Below are positions 14,925 to 26,300 of a stretch of DNA of 64,000 nt, piece by piece. This DNA comes from Acidobacteriota bacterium (GTDB lineage: Bacteria > Acidobacteriota > Blastocatellia > Pyrinomonadales > Pyrinomonadaceae). The notes under the pieces are model-generated. The model saw only the letters and a list, made by a program, of their open reading frames with translations, was not told the DNA's origin and did no database searches. Numbering within the stretch: position 1 is the first letter of the stretch; each line of letters opens with the position of its first letter. The DNA lies in NCBI GenBank assembly GCA_003222895.1, contig QHXI01000073.1, positions 1,880-65,879 of the forward strand. The letters run 5' to 3'. Position numbers and translations under genes: made by a program.

Positions 14925-16613
14925 TCATGTTTTGTTCGACGAGGCCGTATCCCGTTTGATGGACGGCAGAGCCTCTAAGGTTGCGGAGTTGGGTCTTTTC
15001 GCCGGCTTCATTCCGGGATTGATCACGCGCGTCTTACCCTTTGGCCCAACGAAGATGACCGTGCCATCCGGTTGCTTAATCATTCGGCCGCGGTTAGGAA
15101 GCGTGCGGATTTCAGGCGTTGGACGTGGAAGCCCCGGCTGCCGAGCATCTGAAGGTCGAAACGGATCGAAGTCGCCTTGGCGGGGCCACTGCGGGTTCGG
15201 ATCGCGCGCACGATTAGGATCGCGATTCGGATCTCTGTTGGGATCGTGGCCAGGATCGCCGGGCCTGGGCGGTAGCGGATCGACCGTTACTGCTTTGTCG
15301 CTGCGCTCCGGTTTCTTCGTCGTCATTCGCTGCGTCGTGCTTTCCGTCTTCGGTTTCTCGGTCTTTACTTCGTTCGCCTTCGTCGGTTCGTTTGGACTTG
15401 AAGTCGCGGCAGAGCTATTCGTGGACTGGGAAGGTTGAGCAACAGGTTGCGACTCAGGTTGAGTTGGCGATGCGGCGCTCTGTTGATTTTGCCGTTGCCG
15501 GTAAGCAAAGAATCCGGCGGCGCCGCCTCCGATTACTAACAGTACAATTGCGGCCGCAATCCATGGCCGCCAACTTCGCGTTGGCTGTGCTGCACCCGCG
15601 GTGATCGTGCGCACGTTTGTCGCTTCGCCGGCAACCAGAGTCTGCGCCTCGCTGGCGAACGACGGAGCGCCGCGCTCTGTTTGTCCGCCGGCTAATTTCG
15701 TGGCTGATTCGGAAAGGATCGTGCTCGAACCCGCAAACGTCGCCGGCGCTCTGGTAACCAAGGTCTCGGCATCGCCCGTCGGGTGCTCCGCCGCCACGCG
15801 CATTGCTTCGCGCATCGCGTTCGCAGTCGCGAAACGATCGTCGCGCTTCTGCGACATTGATTTCGTCAACACGTTAGCGACCGACGCGCTGACCTCGGCG
15901 TTCATCTGATTCGCGGACGGCAGCGGATCAGGTAAGCCGTTGACCATTGCTGACGCGCGGCTTAATGCATCCGGCGGCTTTACGTTCGTGAGCAGATGAA
16001 ACAACGTGGCGCCCAGCGCGTAGATGTCGCTGCGCGTGTCGGTGCCCATTCCCTGGACTTGTTCGAGCGGAGCGTAATTCGGTGTATAGCCAAAGATGCT
16101 TGCAGAGGTCGTCACCGCGGTCATCTGCCCCGCCGATCCTTTTGCTAAACCAAAATCCAAAAGCACAATTTGGCCGCGGCCGGTCAGCTTCAAGTTTTGC
16201 GGCTTGATGTCGCGATGAATGATTTGCGGGTCTTGGGTGTGCAGGTAATCGAGAGCGTCGCATAATTGATCCGCCCAGCGCACGACTTCATCCTGAGGAA
16301 ACGGACCATTTCTTTGCGCCAGCATCTCTGCCAAATCTTCGCCGGTGATGTATTGCATCACCAGAAACTGGCCGCCACCTTCGTTAAAGTGATCGCTGAC
16401 GCGCGGCAGCGCTTGATGATGAAGCCGCGCGAGCAGACGCGCTTCACGCTCAAACTGTTTGCGCAGTTTCTCGTCCGCGAAGAGCGTTTCTTTGAGTGCG
16501 ACGATCGTATCGAGCCGTTCATCAATCGCCTCGTACACGGCGCCCATGCCGCCTTGTCCGAGCTGGCGCACGATGCGATAACGGCCTTGTAAAACTGTTC
16601 CTGCTGAAAGCAT
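14925..16613 (-). CDS. Membrane-anchored Ser/Thr protein kinase (PknB-type)
   Basis: In the 562 residues the kinase domain (about 11-270) has GQGGMGAVYEA (P-loop), VALKE (ATP-binding Lys), HRDIKPQN (catalytic loop) and DFGLAKG, followed by a spacer, one transmembrane helix (AAAIVLLVIGGGAAGFFAYR near 350-370), and a Pro/Thr-rich extracytoplasmic tail with imperfect DPNRDPNRDPN repeats. No PASTA or other recognisable sensor follows, so the signal is unknown. It phosphorylates protein Ser/Thr. It is the first gene of an operon with the aminopeptidase P gene. Confidence 0.92.
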   Translation of the reverse strand: MLSAGTVLQGRYRIVRQLGQGGMGAVYEAIDERLDTIVALKETLFADEKLRKQFEREARLLARLHHQALPRVSDHFNEGGGQFLVMQYITGEDLAEMLAQRNGPFPQDEVVRWADQLCDALDYLHTQDPQIIHRDIKPQNLKLTGRGQIVLLDFGLAKGSAGQMTAVTTSASIFGYTPNYAPLEQVQGMGTDTRSDIYALGATLFHLLTNVKPPDALSRASAMVNGLPDPLPSANQMNAEVSASVANVLTKSMSQKRDDRFATANAMREAMRVAAEHPTGDAETLVTRAPATFAGSSTILSESATKLAGGQTERGAPSFASEAQTLVAGEATNVRTITAGAAQPTRSWRPWIAAAIVLLVIGGGAAGFFAYRQRQNQQSAASPTQPESQPVAQPSQSTNSSAATSSPNEPTKANEVKTEKPKTESTTQRMTTKKPERSDKAVTVDPLPPRPGDPGHDPNRDPNRDPNRARDPNPQWPRQGDFDPFRPSDARQPGLPRPTPEIRTLPNRGRMIKQPDGTVIFVGPKGKTRVINPGMKPAKRPNSATLEALPSIKRDTASSNKT

Positions 16614-16772
16614 TTTGATAACTCAAACGAAGTTGGAGTCTACCATTCTGTGGAACGCAAGGCCAAGACAAACGGTTTCGTTTTTAGCCATCATCCGCCT
16701 CCATATTTTAGGACGGTTCAGCAACTTCAATAGTCTTTGATCATTCATCTTTTAAGCGTATGCTAGCCGCAC

Positions 16773-19640
16773 ATGAGTCAGCCAATGTCGTTTGATCGTG
16801 ACGGCGAAATCATCGACGTTACCCCAACCAAACCGAAGCGACGGCGGTGGAAGTGGCTGCTGGTTATCGCGATCGTGCTGTTGTTCGTTGTCGCGTCGCG
16901 CGCGCTTTCGATTTACATCTCGGCGCTTTGGTTCGGCTCGCTGGGATATTCGTCCGTTTTTTGGTTTATTTTCCGCGCCAAACTTCAACTCTTTCTGATT
17001 TTCCTGATCGCAACTACTGCGATTCTGCGGGTCGGCTTTTGGTTGGTCGAACGAGAGTTTGCGTCATTCTCTTTCGGCCGGCGCACCGTCTTTATCAATC
17101 AACAGCCGTTGAACTTTTCTCCGGCGCGTTTGCTAAGGCCGCTGGCATGGGTTGTTTCGATCATTGCCGGGCTGATTTTCGGGTTCGAGATGCGCGAAGA
17201 TTGGCGCAGTTTCGCGCTGTACTTTCACCAAGCGCCCACCGGCATCACGGATCCGATTTTTAACAAGCCGCTCGGATTCTATTTATTCACGCTGCCCATT
17301 TACGATTCAATTTCGTCGTGGCTCCTGTCGCTTTCTTTCATCATTCTCATCGCCACCGTTATCTATGCGGCGCTGGCCGTAACTCAGCAAGGAATTTCCA
17401 CCACGGGCGATCTAACGAAAGCGCGCAAGACAAGTTTGACTGCTGTATCGATCGCGCTCGCGCCCTTGCTGATCGTTCTCGCCTGGCGATTCTCGCTATC
17501 GCGATATCCATATCTTTGGGGCGACCATCAAACTTTTTCGGGCGTCACCTTTGTTGAAGCTAATCATCTGCTGCCCGCGTTTATGTGGGTCGCGGTGGCG
17601 CTCATCCTTGCGGCGCTTATTTTATTAATCAACGCATTTACGATGCGGAAGATCCGCATCCTGATTGGCGCGCTCGCAATTCCCTTGCTCGTCTACATCG
17701 TCGGCGCCGCGATCATTCCTGCTTACGTCACGAACTTTATTGTCAAACCAAACGAACTGGGCCGTGAAACCCCTTACATCGTTCACAACATCATCTGGAC
17801 GCGGCGCGCCTTCGGTATCGATCGCATCGAGCAGCGGAACTTCGAAGCGCTGACTACTCTGGACAGTTTCGATCTGCAAAATAATCGAGCGACCGTCGAC
17901 AACATTCGCCTGTGGGACTGGCGGGCGCTGAAGGATACGCTTACGCAGATCCAGGCGATTCGGACCTACTACGATTTCACCGACGTTGACGTAGATCGCT
18001 ATGTAGTCGGCGGCGAGCTGCGGCAGATGATGCTCGGCACGCGTGAAATCAATTCGGAGAAACTTCCCCCATCCTCGCGTAATTGGGTAAATGAAAAGCT
18101 GATCTACACGCATGGTTACGGGGTTACGATGAACACCGCTAACGGCTTTGATTCGGAAGGCATGCCGAAGTTCGTACTTTCCAACATGCCGGTCGAATCG
18201 ACCGCGCCCGAGATTAAGGTGACGCGCCCTGAAATCTATTTTGGCCAGGAAACAAACCACGATGTTTATGTGAAGACTAAGCGGATGGAGTTCAACTATC
18301 CGCAAGGCGAAACGAATAATCTGACGACATATGATGGAACCGGCGGCATTCCCATCGGAGGTTATTTCCGGCGTTGGCTGCTCGCGTGGGGATTGGACGA
18401 TCTCACCAAGTTGCCATTTTCCGACGATGTCACGTCTGAAAGTCGCGCCCTGATTCATCGGAACATCCGCGAAATTGTCGACGGCGTCGCGCCGTTTCTC
18501 ACTTATGACAACGATCCCTACATGGTCATAAATTCAGAAGGCCGAATGTTTTGGATCATTGATGCGTTCACCGAGACGGCTAACTATCCGTACTCGCGGC
18601 ATTACCAGGCCGGCGATAAGAACGTCAACTATATTCGTAACAGCGTGAAAGTCGTCATCGATGCTTACAACGGCACCACCAACTTTTACATTTTCGATTC
18701 GCAGGATCCTCTGATTCAAACTTATCGCGCCGTGTTTCCGACGCTCTTCCGTGACGCCAAAGACATGCCGCAAGATTTGCGCGCGCACGTTCGTTATCCT
18801 GAAACGCTGATCAAGACGCAAGCAGAAGTCTTCGGCCTTTATCACACGCAGGACACTAACTCATTCTTTCAACGCGAGGATTTGTGGAACGTTGCCCGGC
18901 AAGTCAGCCTTGGCGAAGACAAACAGCAGCAGGAACAATCGATCGAACCGTATTTCGTCTTAATGCAATTGCCAGGCGAGAACAAAGGCATCGAGTTCGT
19001 TGAAATTTTGCCCTTCACTCCCTCGAACCGAAACAACATGATCGGATGGATTGCCGGACGCTGTGACGGCGACGCATACGGTTCGCTAATCGCCTACAAC
19101 TTTCCAAAGTCGCGCCTGGTCGATGGCCCCCTGCAAATTGAAGCGCGCATAGATCAGAACGCACAACTCTCCGGACAATTCACTTTATGGAATCAGCAAG
19201 GATCGCACGTTCAGCGGGGTCATCTGCTTGTCATTCCAATCGGCCGCTCGTTGCTCTACGTCGAACCGATCTATTTGAAAGCGGAACGCAGCCCAATGCC
19301 TGAATTGCGGCTGGTTGTTTTGGCCACCCAGGATCGTCTTGAGTACGGATCCAACTTCGACGAAGCACTCAACAAATTGTTCGGTGAAGCGGTCAAGCAG
19401 ATACCTGCGCAACCTGCTCAGCCAGGGCAACCAAAACCGAATGCCTCTCCGCAAGCGTCGCCGACGCCACCCCCGACGGGGGCCCAAAATATTCAGCAGC
19501 TAATCAATCGCGCCATTCAGGAGTTCGATGAATATCAACGTCTAACTTCGGAAGGCAAATTAGGTGAGGCGGGCAAGAAACTCGAAGAGCACAAACGCAC
19601 GCTCGAAGAATTGAAGAAAGTCGGCAGCAGCAAACCATAG
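16773..19640 (+). CDS. UPF0182 family large membrane protein
   Basis: The 955 aa follow the UPF0182 plan: seven predicted transmembrane helices in the first ~330 residues (for example WLLVIAIVLLFVVASRALSI), then a long soluble domain with family segments such as YGVTMNTANGFDSEGMP, YGSLIAYNFPKSRLVDGP, and a Pro-rich linker before a C-terminal helix (about 905-955) with charged heptads, probably coiled coil. Members are widespread in Actinobacteria, Cyanobacteria and Acidobacteria; function is not established. It is divergent from the kinase gene at 16613. Confidence 0.9.
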   Translation: MSQPMSFDRDGEIIDVTPTKPKRRRWKWLLVIAIVLLFVVASRALSIYISALWFGSLGYSSVFWFIFRAKLQLFLIFLIATTAILRVGFWLVEREFASFSFGRRTVFINQQPLNFSPARLLRPLAWVVSIIAGLIFGFEMREDWRSFALYFHQAPTGITDPIFNKPLGFYLFTLPIYDSISSWLLSLSFIILIATVIYAALAVTQQGISTTGDLTKARKTSLTAVSIALAPLLIVLAWRFSLSRYPYLWGDHQTFSGVTFVEANHLLPAFMWVAVALILAALILLINAFTMRKIRILIGALAIPLLVYIVGAAIIPAYVTNFIVKPNELGRETPYIVHNIIWTRRAFGIDRIEQRNFEALTTLDSFDLQNNRATVDNIRLWDWRALKDTLTQIQAIRTYYDFTDVDVDRYVVGGELRQMMLGTREINSEKLPPSSRNWVNEKLIYTHGYGVTMNTANGFDSEGMPKFVLSNMPVESTAPEIKVTRPEIYFGQETNHDVYVKTKRMEFNYPQGETNNLTTYDGTGGIPIGGYFRRWLLAWGLDDLTKLPFSDDVTSESRALIHRNIREIVDGVAPFLTYDNDPYMVINSEGRMFWIIDAFTETANYPYSRHYQAGDKNVNYIRNSVKVVIDAYNGTTNFYIFDSQDPLIQTYRAVFPTLFRDAKDMPQDLRAHVRYPETLIKTQAEVFGLYHTQDTNSFFQREDLWNVARQVSLGEDKQQQEQSIEPYFVLMQLPGENKGIEFVEILPFTPSNRNNMIGWIAGRCDGDAYGSLIAYNFPKSRLVDGPLQIEARIDQNAQLSGQFTLWNQQGSHVQRGHLLVIPIGRSLLYVEPIYLKAERSPMPELRLVVLATQDRLEYGSNFDEALNKLFGEAVKQIPAQPAQPGQPKPNASPQASPTPPPTGAQNIQQLINRAIQEFDEYQRLTSEGKLGEAGKKLEEHKRTLEELKKVGSSKP

Positions 19641-19643
19641 TAG

Positions 19644-20420
19644 CTATTTGATCTTCTCTTGAAGTTTTTTCGCTTCCGCTACCGCTTCGTTGTATTCGGG
19701 CCCGTAATCCTGACCAGGCTTCATCGCCATCAACGCGTCAATTTGCTTTTGCGCATCCCCGTTGCGGTGATCCTGGGCATATGCTTCCGCCAGCCGCACT
19801 CGCAGCAGCGCGTTCCCAGGTCCGAGTTTCACTCCTTTTTCCAAATACTCGATCGCTTTCTGCGTGTCACCACCGAGTATGCGAGGTGATTGCAAATAGA
19901 CCTGGCCCAAAACCATGTAGGCGCTGCCGGATTGAAAACCTTCGTCGATCTTCAAAACGGTTTCCATCTCGCGCTTGATATCTTCAATCTCGGAAAGACC
20001 TGCGAGCGTGCTGATTTGCGCGTTGCCGCCATAGTTCGCACCCAACCAGAAATGACCTTCCGGTTTTCCGTCCTGCAATTTCACGGCCAGATTACCGGCG
20101 TCGATACCTTCGTGAAATGATTTCTCCTGTTCAGTTGAGTTAGGGCTGTGCGCGCCCAGATAATAGTTGTATTTGGAGAGACGCCAAGCGAGATCGTAGT
20201 TAGCCGAATCATCAGCCTGAGCCTGTCGCAAGGCGACAATCGCCTGCCTCACCTTAACCAGATCGTCTCGTCCTGCGTAGAGCTTGTCGGCCTCAGCGAT
20301 CGACTCGGCCGTCGGACGAACCGCCGCGCGATCATAGGTGGTTGTAGTCGCTTTTCGGCACGCAATTCCGACGAGAACGAAGGTACCGCAGGCGACGCAC
20401 ATTGCGAATTTTACGGCCAT
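19644..20420 (-). CDS. TatT-like TPR lipoprotein or secreted protein
   Basis: The ~258-aa protein starts with a hydrophobic segment (MAVKFAMCVACGTFVLVGIA) ending in Cys, followed by helical repeats resembling the TRAP transporter T-component family (YDLAWRLSKYNYYLGAHS, HFWLGANYGGNAQ, YMVLGQVYLQSPRILGGD and GNALLRVRLAEAYAQ). TatT proteins form periplasmic TPR scaffolds that accompany TRAP transporters; no transporter is adjacent. The lipobox (VGIAC) is weak. Starts at 20468 (ATG) or 20501 (TTG) are also in frame. Convergent with the UPF0182 gene, 3 bp apart. Confidence 0.78.
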   Translation of the reverse strand: MAVKFAMCVACGTFVLVGIACRKATTTTYDRAAVRPTAESIAEADKLYAGRDDLVKVRQAIVALRQAQADDSANYDLAWRLSKYNYYLGAHSPNSTEQEKSFHEGIDAGNLAVKLQDGKPEGHFWLGANYGGNAQISTLAGLSEIEDIKREMETVLKIDEGFQSGSAYMVLGQVYLQSPRILGGDTQKAIEYLEKGVKLGPGNALLRVRLAEAYAQDHRNGDAQKQIDALMAMKPGQDYGPEYNEAVAEAKKLQEKIK

Positions 20421-20549
20421 TTTCGCAGATGCCAACCGCCAATCGGTCTTATTGTATAGCAGTGTCATACACGGCCTAATTGCCTTTCTTTTCAGATCCA
20501 AATAAGTTATGTTCCACGCTTCAATTGATTACCTGCACACGGAGGAACG

Positions 20550-21212
20550 GTGGCCGCAGCAGCCTTTTACGATCTCGAAGGAACACTGGTCAGCACCAAC
20601 CTGGTCCATACACTCGGTTTCTATGCGCGGAATCAACCGAACCTGCTCCGTAGTTTCACCAAGAGCGCGACCACGCTTCTCAGTGTGCCGCTGTTTGCCG
20701 TGAGCGATCAGTATAGCCGAAAAGTCTTTAATGACCTCTTTTTCAAACGATACAAAGGTGAAACCGAAGATCGGATGCGGTTCTTCGCGGACTCGTTGTT
20801 CGAGAGTGTCCTTAAGCCCGCGGTCTTTCCAGGCGCCTTTGAGCTAATCGAAAAATCTCGCAGCCTCGGGTTGCGTCAAGTGGTCGTCACGGGTGCGCTC
20901 GACATTTCGGCCAAGCCCTTGATGGACTATCTCCGCATAGAAGATTACGTAGCTAACCGTCTTGAATTCGTGAACGGGGTCGCTACCGGAAGACTGCTTC
21001 CACCGGTGCTGGCATCAGCCACGAAAGCATCCTGGATTCGCACTTTTGCCGAACGTGAAGGAATTAACCTGAGCGACTCGTTCGCTTACTCGGACAGCAT
21101 GAGCGACTTGCCGATGCTCTCCATCGTTGGACATCCCGCGGCAGTAAATCCTGATTTGCGTTTACGACAAACAGCATTACATCACGACTGGCCGATTTTG
21201 AATTTGAAGTAG
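20550..21212 (+). CDS. HAD-IB family hydrolase, lipid-cluster member
   Basis: This 220-aa SerB-like HAD protein starts at GTG 20550 with GGAGGA at 20541-20546. Motif I is DLEGTLVST, so the usual second Asp of DxD is Glu; motif II lies in [10 protein letters not shown]; motif IV is [11 protein letters not shown]. Family members dephosphorylate small molecules or lipids such as phosphatidylglycerol-phosphate-like or lysophosphatidate substrates. The gene is first in the 20550-29015 cluster, 10 bp before the DUF2088 gene. The substrate is likely a lipid intermediate (inference from context). Confidence 0.83.
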   Translation: MAAAAFYDLEGTLVSTNLVHTLGFYARNQPNLLRSFTKSATTLLSVPLFAVSDQYSRKVFNDLFFKRYKGETEDRMRFFADSLFESVLKPAVFPGAFELIEKSRSLGLRQVVVTGALDISAKPLMDYLRIEDYVANRLEFVNGVATGRLLPPVLASATKASWIRTFAEREGINLSDSFAYSDSMSDLPMLSIVGHPAAVNPDLRLRQTALHHDWPILNLK

Positions 21213-21222
21213 CACAAAAACT

Positions 21223-22821
21223 ATGGCTCTTCAGTTAAGACGAAAAACACACGAGTCGATTATTTATATTGACAGCGACAGCGCGCCGCGCATCATTCCT
21301 TCGGGAGAAGATTTCATTCTCGAAGATATTCCAGTCGGCACGCGTGTGCTTTACCCGAACCCACCGATCAAGGGTTTGCCCAATCGGGAAGCTGCGATTC
21401 GTTACGCTTTGAATCACCCGCTCGGTTGCGATCCGCTGTTTGCGCAGCTTGAGCCTGGAATGAAAGTCACAATTGCAATCGACGATATCAGTCTTCCGCT
21501 GCCTCCGATGGCGACGCCGGATATTCGTCAGACGATGCTGGAGATCGTGCTCGGCATGCTTGCCGGCCACGGAGTCGATGACGTTCATATAATCATCGCG
21601 AATTCCCTGCACCGGAAAATGACCGCATGGGAAATGAAGCGAATGGTGGGCCAGAAAGTGTTCGATGATTTCTACCCCGATCGTTATTACAACCATGACG
21701 CCGAATGGCGAGATGGCCTAATAAAAATCGGCGAGACGCGTCACAAGGAACCTCTATTTCTCAATCGCCGCGCCGCCGAAAGCGACTTGCTGATTTACTG
21801 CAACATCAATTTCGTGCCGATGGATGGCGGGCACAAATCAGTCGCAGTCGGTCTCTGCGATTATGAATCGCTGCGCGCGCATCACGAACCACAAACAATT
21901 CGCGACTCAGACAGCTATATGGATCCCGCCCGTTCTGAGCTGGCTCACAAGTGCGAGCGCCTCGGGAAGATTGTCGATAAAGAACTCAACGTCTTTCACA
22001 TCGAAACATCCATCAACAATCGTATGTACGGAAGCGACATGGACTTTCTCCTCAAGAATGAGGATGACTTCACCGCGTTCGATCGCATGAAATTCGAAGC
22101 CATGCGCTACACGATGAGCAAATTGCCGCGCGCTGCGCGTCGTAAGCTGCTGCACTCGCGGCCCGCGCAGTACGAAATGACCGCCTGCTTCGCCGGCAAG
22201 ACTGAACCTGTCCATGCCAAGATCATCGAGAAAGGATTTCAGCAATACGCAGTTCCGGTGCGCGGGCAATGCGACATTCTGATTACCGGCATTCCCGACA
22301 TATCGCCGTACAATGTTTATTCGATTCTGAACCCGCTGCTGGTCCAAGTGATGGGGCTTGGCTATCACTTCAATTTTTATCGTAACAAGCCGCTGTTGAA
22401 GAAAGGCGGCGTGATGATCATTCATCATCCCTGTTACGATCAGTTCGATCACAACTTTCACCCGAGTTACATCGAATTTTTTAATCGGCTGTTGCCGGAG
22501 TCGCGCGACGCTTTTTACTTGCGTGAGAAATACGAACGGGAATTCGCGAACAATCCGAGCTACGTCGAGATGTATCGCCGCGGGAACGCCTATCACGGCG
22601 CTCATCCGTTTTTCATGTGGTACTGGGGCGAGAACGGCCGGCAACACGTCGGCAAAGTAATCGCGGCGGGTGCTGAGAACGCACACGTGCCGGCGATGCT
22701 CGGCTGGGACCGCGCCGATAATCTAACCGAAGCCATCGCGATGGCCCGGAATTACATGGGCAACTCGGCAGAAATCACGATGCTGCATCAACCGATGATC
22801 GGCATTGCGGATATGGAATAG
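21223..22821 (+). CDS. LarA/DUF2088-like protein, lipid-cluster member
   Basis: The 532 aa show the N-terminal LarA-like (DUF2088) domain: [20 protein letters not shown] (about 76-95) occupies the position of the nucleotide/nickel-pincer binding loop, and [17 protein letters not shown] and [11 protein letters not shown] follow. Authentic lactate racemase carries DxTRP in that loop; here it is DDISLP, so a racemase function should not be assumed. The C-terminal part (about 330-530) contains [20 protein letters not shown]. It sits directly between the HAD gene and the ankyrin gene, and was probably co-opted into lipid metabolism. Confidence 0.75.
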   Translation: MALQLRRKTHESIIYIDSDSAPRIIPSGEDFILEDIPVGTRVLYPNPPIKGLPNREAAIRYALNHPLGCDPLFAQLEPGMKVTIAIDDISLPLPPMATPDIRQTMLEIVLGMLAGHGVDDVHIIIANSLHRKMTAWEMKRMVGQKVFDDFYPDRYYNHDAEWRDGLIKIGETRHKEPLFLNRRAAESDLLIYCNINFVPMDGGHKSVAVGLCDYESLRAHHEPQTIRDSDSYMDPARSELAHKCERLGKIVDKELNVFHIETSINNRMYGSDMDFLLKNEDDFTAFDRMKFEAMRYTMSKLPRAARRKLLHSRPAQYEMTACFAGKTEPVHAKIIEKGFQQYAVPVRGQCDILITGIPDISPYNVYSILNPLLVQVMGLGYHFNFYRNKPLLKKGGVMIIHHPCYDQFDHNFHPSYIEFFNRLLPESRDAFYLREKYEREFANNPSYVEMYRRGNAYHGAHPFFMWYWGENGRQHVGKVIAAGAENAHVPAMLGWDRADNLTEAIAMARNYMGNSAEITMLHQPMIGIADME

Positions 22822-22824
22822 TTG

Positions 22825-23322
22825 ATGAATTTTGGGGCTCTCAAATTAATCGGCACACGTGCTGTCGCTTTCGCCAGCACACTTTTCATGTCGATCGCGA
22901 TCGTCAGCAGCATGCCGAAATTCAAAGAGCGGCGGCAAAAATATTTCACCGCAGCGGCGGCGAATGGAAGTCTGCATCGCATGCAGTTGCTTCATTTAGC
23001 GGGGGCTAATGTAAACGAGCGCGGCAGTGACAGCGCGCCGCTTCTGCTCGCGGCGGGCCAGGGCAGATTGGATGTTGTTCGCTATCTGCTGAACGAAGGC
23101 GCCGATGTGAACGCCCGCGAACTACACGGCAATACTGCGCTGACTGAAGCGACTTATTACGGCCACACTTCGATCATTAAGGAGCTATTACTGCGCGGCG
23201 CTGACCTGAACGCGATAACCGAAACCGGCACGGCGCTGGATATTGCATTGAGCAGAAAAGACTCGCCCAACGTCGATCTTCTAAATCATTACGGCGCCAG
23301 GCGGGCCAGCGATCTTCGATGA
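22825..23322 (+). CDS. Ankyrin-repeat protein with N-terminal membrane segment
   Basis: The 165 aa have an N-terminal hydrophobic stretch (GTRAVAFASTLFMSIAIVSS) and about four ankyrin repeats with canonical motifs such as GSLHRMQLLHLAGANVNERG, LLLAAGQGRLDVVRYLLNEG and NTALTEATYYGHTSIIKELL. Ankyrin repeats mediate protein binding. The gene is embedded in the lipid cluster, 3 bp after the DUF2088 stop and 6 bp before the large multidomain gene, so it is probably co-transcribed. ATG 22825 is preferred to TTG 22822. Confidence 0.85.
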   Translation: MNFGALKLIGTRAVAFASTLFMSIAIVSSMPKFKERRQKYFTAAAANGSLHRMQLLHLAGANVNERGSDSAPLLLAAGQGRLDVVRYLLNEGADVNARELHGNTALTEATYYGHTSIIKELLLRGADLNAITETGTALDIALSRKDSPNVDLLNHYGARRASDLR

Positions 23323-23328
23323 GTGTGA

Positions 23329-26300
23329 ATGATGACTAACAAGCTTTCACCGACTGACATTTTCAATGGCCGCAAGATGTTTCTGATCGGCGGCACGGGC
23401 TTTCTCGGCAAAGTCACGCTCAGCATGCTGCTGCATCGCTTTCCGAACATTGGCCGCGTGTATGTCACCGTGCGCGCGCGTTCGCAGGAAGAGTCAGAGA
23501 CGCGCTTTTGGAATAACGTCATCAGCACGCCGCCATTCGACCCGGTGCGCGAAAGATACGGCGCCGCATTCGAAGATTTCATTCGCGACAAGGTTGCGAT
23601 CGTCGGCGGTGACATTGCTGAACACAATCTCGGATTCACTGAAGAGGAAGCTGAACGCGTCGCCAAAGATATTGATGTCATCATCAACTCAGCCGGCAAC
23701 GTAACTTTCAATCCAACCTTGGAAAGTGCTTTGCGCACGAACGTGGTTGGAACGCAGAACGTGATTGCCTTCACTAAACGAATGAAGCGGCCATGTCTGG
23801 TTCACATCTCGACATGCTTCGTCGCCGGCAATCGATCCGGCGCGGTTTGGGAAAACGATGCTGTGGTTGGCTACTTCCCGCGCAAAGAAGAATTGAAAGG
23901 TGTTGAGTTTTCGGTTCAAAAGGAAATCGCAGACTGTGCCAAGATGTCCGAACGCGCGCGTGAAGAAGCAAAGGACGCGATGCGTCTGGCGCAATTTCGT
24001 GAACAGGCCCGCAAGCGTCTGAATGAAGAATTGCGAGACGCCGACGATCCGGATGCGCTTGGTTTGGCCGTCGCTCGCGAAAGAAAAGTCTGGACCCGCA
24101 ATCGTTTGACTGAACTTGGCGTCGAACGCGCGGCGTTCTGGGGCTGGCCCAACATTTACACCTACACGAAGTCGCTGGGCGAACAGTTGGTTGCCGCCGA
24201 GACTGAGATCGTTCGGGGGATCGTGAGACCGAGCATCGTCGAATCCGCGAAAGACTATCCGTTCCCCGGGTGGAACGAAGGATTCACGACGACGGCGCCG
24301 ATCATTTTCATGACGCTGAAGGGCCAGCGCCAACTTCCCGCGAATCCGAAATTAATTCTCGATATAACTCCCGTCGATCAGGTGGCGTCGGTGATGCTCG
24401 CGGTCGCGGCGCAAGCGTGTATAGAAGAACCGAAACTTGTTCATCAGGCGGCAACCGGTGATTCGAATCCCAATGACATGGAGCGAATCATCGGTCTGGT
24501 TGGTTTGTTCCGGCGGCAGGAAGAATCGAAGAAGAACGACAGTCTGCGGATCTTCCATGAAATTTCAGCCCGCCTTGAACCATTCCAGGTCTCACCCGAA
24601 CGTTTTGAAGCGACTTCCATTCCGATGATGAACAACGCGGCAAAGAAAGTTTCTTCACTGCTCGACAAAGCCAAGCCGCGGTGGGGCGGCGGCCGTTACG
24701 AAGGCGTCATCAATCGGATGAAGCAGACCGTGGATCGCGTCGAGCAGAAAACGCGGGAAGCGAAAGAAGCATTTGAGATGTTCAATCCGTTCACTCTTGA
24801 AAACGCTTACGTTTTTCGCTCAGATAACATTCGCGCGCTTTTCAATCGCATCAGCGAAGATGAGCAGCAACTGCTGACGTGGAATCCGGAAAAGTTCGAT
24901 TGGTACGACTACTGGCTGAAGGTTCATATGCCGGGATTGAATAAGTGGGTCCTGCCGACGCTCGAAGAAGACATGCGCGCGCAGCCCAAACGTGTTTACA
25001 CGTATCGCGATCTGCTCGAGATGTTTGAGACGACCACGAAGCGTCACGCGACACGCGTCGCGATGCGGATTGAACGCGACGGTCACAAAGAGCAATACAC
25101 GTACGCTGATCTGGGTGAATTAGCGACGCGCGCGGCTTCGTTCTTCGCTAGTCAAGGCATCAAGCATGGTGACCGCGTGATGCTGTTCAGTCACAACGCG
25201 CCTGAGTGGGGCATGACTTATTTTGGCGTGTTGCGCGCGGGGGCTACTTGTATTCCCGTCGATCCCGAAAGCTCAACGGAAGAAGTCGTCAACTTTGCAC
25301 GGGCGGGTGAAGCCTCTGGCATTGTCATCAGCGACCGATTAAAGCAGGAACGATCGGCGCTGCCGGATCAGTTGAAAGCCGCCGCCCTCGATAGCGTGAA
25401 GCTCTGGACTTTCGATGAAGTTTTCGAGCTGCCCGATCAGGAAACTGAGGACGAGCGCATCGCGATGTTGCCCTCGCGTGTGACGGCGCAATCAGTCGCT
25501 TCGCTCATCTTCACATCGGGCACGACTGGCCGCCCGAAAGGCGTGATGTTGTCGCATCGCAACCTGACCAGCATGGTCTCGATGCTCTCGTCGGTGTTCG
25601 ATATGGACACGAGCGACGGCGTCCTCTCCGTGCTGCCGCTTCATCACACGTTCGAATTCTCGACTGGTTTTCTTACACCGCTAAGTCGTGGGGCTCAAAT
25701 CACTTATCTCGACGAACTGAACAGCGAGAATCTCGCGAAAGCAATCAAGAACGGTCACGTCACCGGCATGGTCGGCGTGCCGGCGCTTTGGGAGTTGCTG
25801 CATCGGCGCATCAAGAATCGTCTGCACGATCGCGGCAAGTGGGTTGGCGAGACGGCCGATCTGCTGATCAAATTCAACGCCTGGTTGCGGGACACGACGC
25901 CGCTGAATTTTGGACAACTTCTGTTCTATCCGATTCACGAAGGCATGGGCGGGCGCGTTCGGTATTTCATCAGCGGCGGATCCGCGTTGAATGAAAAAGT
26001 GCAGCGCGATTTCCAGGGACTTGGTTTTACGATTCTCGAAGGCTACGGTCTGACAGAAGCATCGCCTGTGCTGACCGTCACGCGACCGGAAAATCGAATG
26101 CTCGCCGGCACTGTCGGCAAGTCTCTGCCGGGCGTCGAGATTCGCATCGCCGATCCCGATCAGAGCGGTGTCGGCGAAGTGATCGCGCGCGGCCCCAACG
26201 TGATGCTCGGCTACTTCGGAAACGAAGAAGCAACGCGTGAAGCGCTAGTCGATCGCTGGCTCTACACCGGCGATCTCGGACGCATCGACGACGAAGGCAA

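Noticed and set aside
21223-22821. Lactate racemase LarA
   Set aside because: The DxTRP loop is DDISLP and no larB/larC/larE genes are nearby; context is lipid metabolism.
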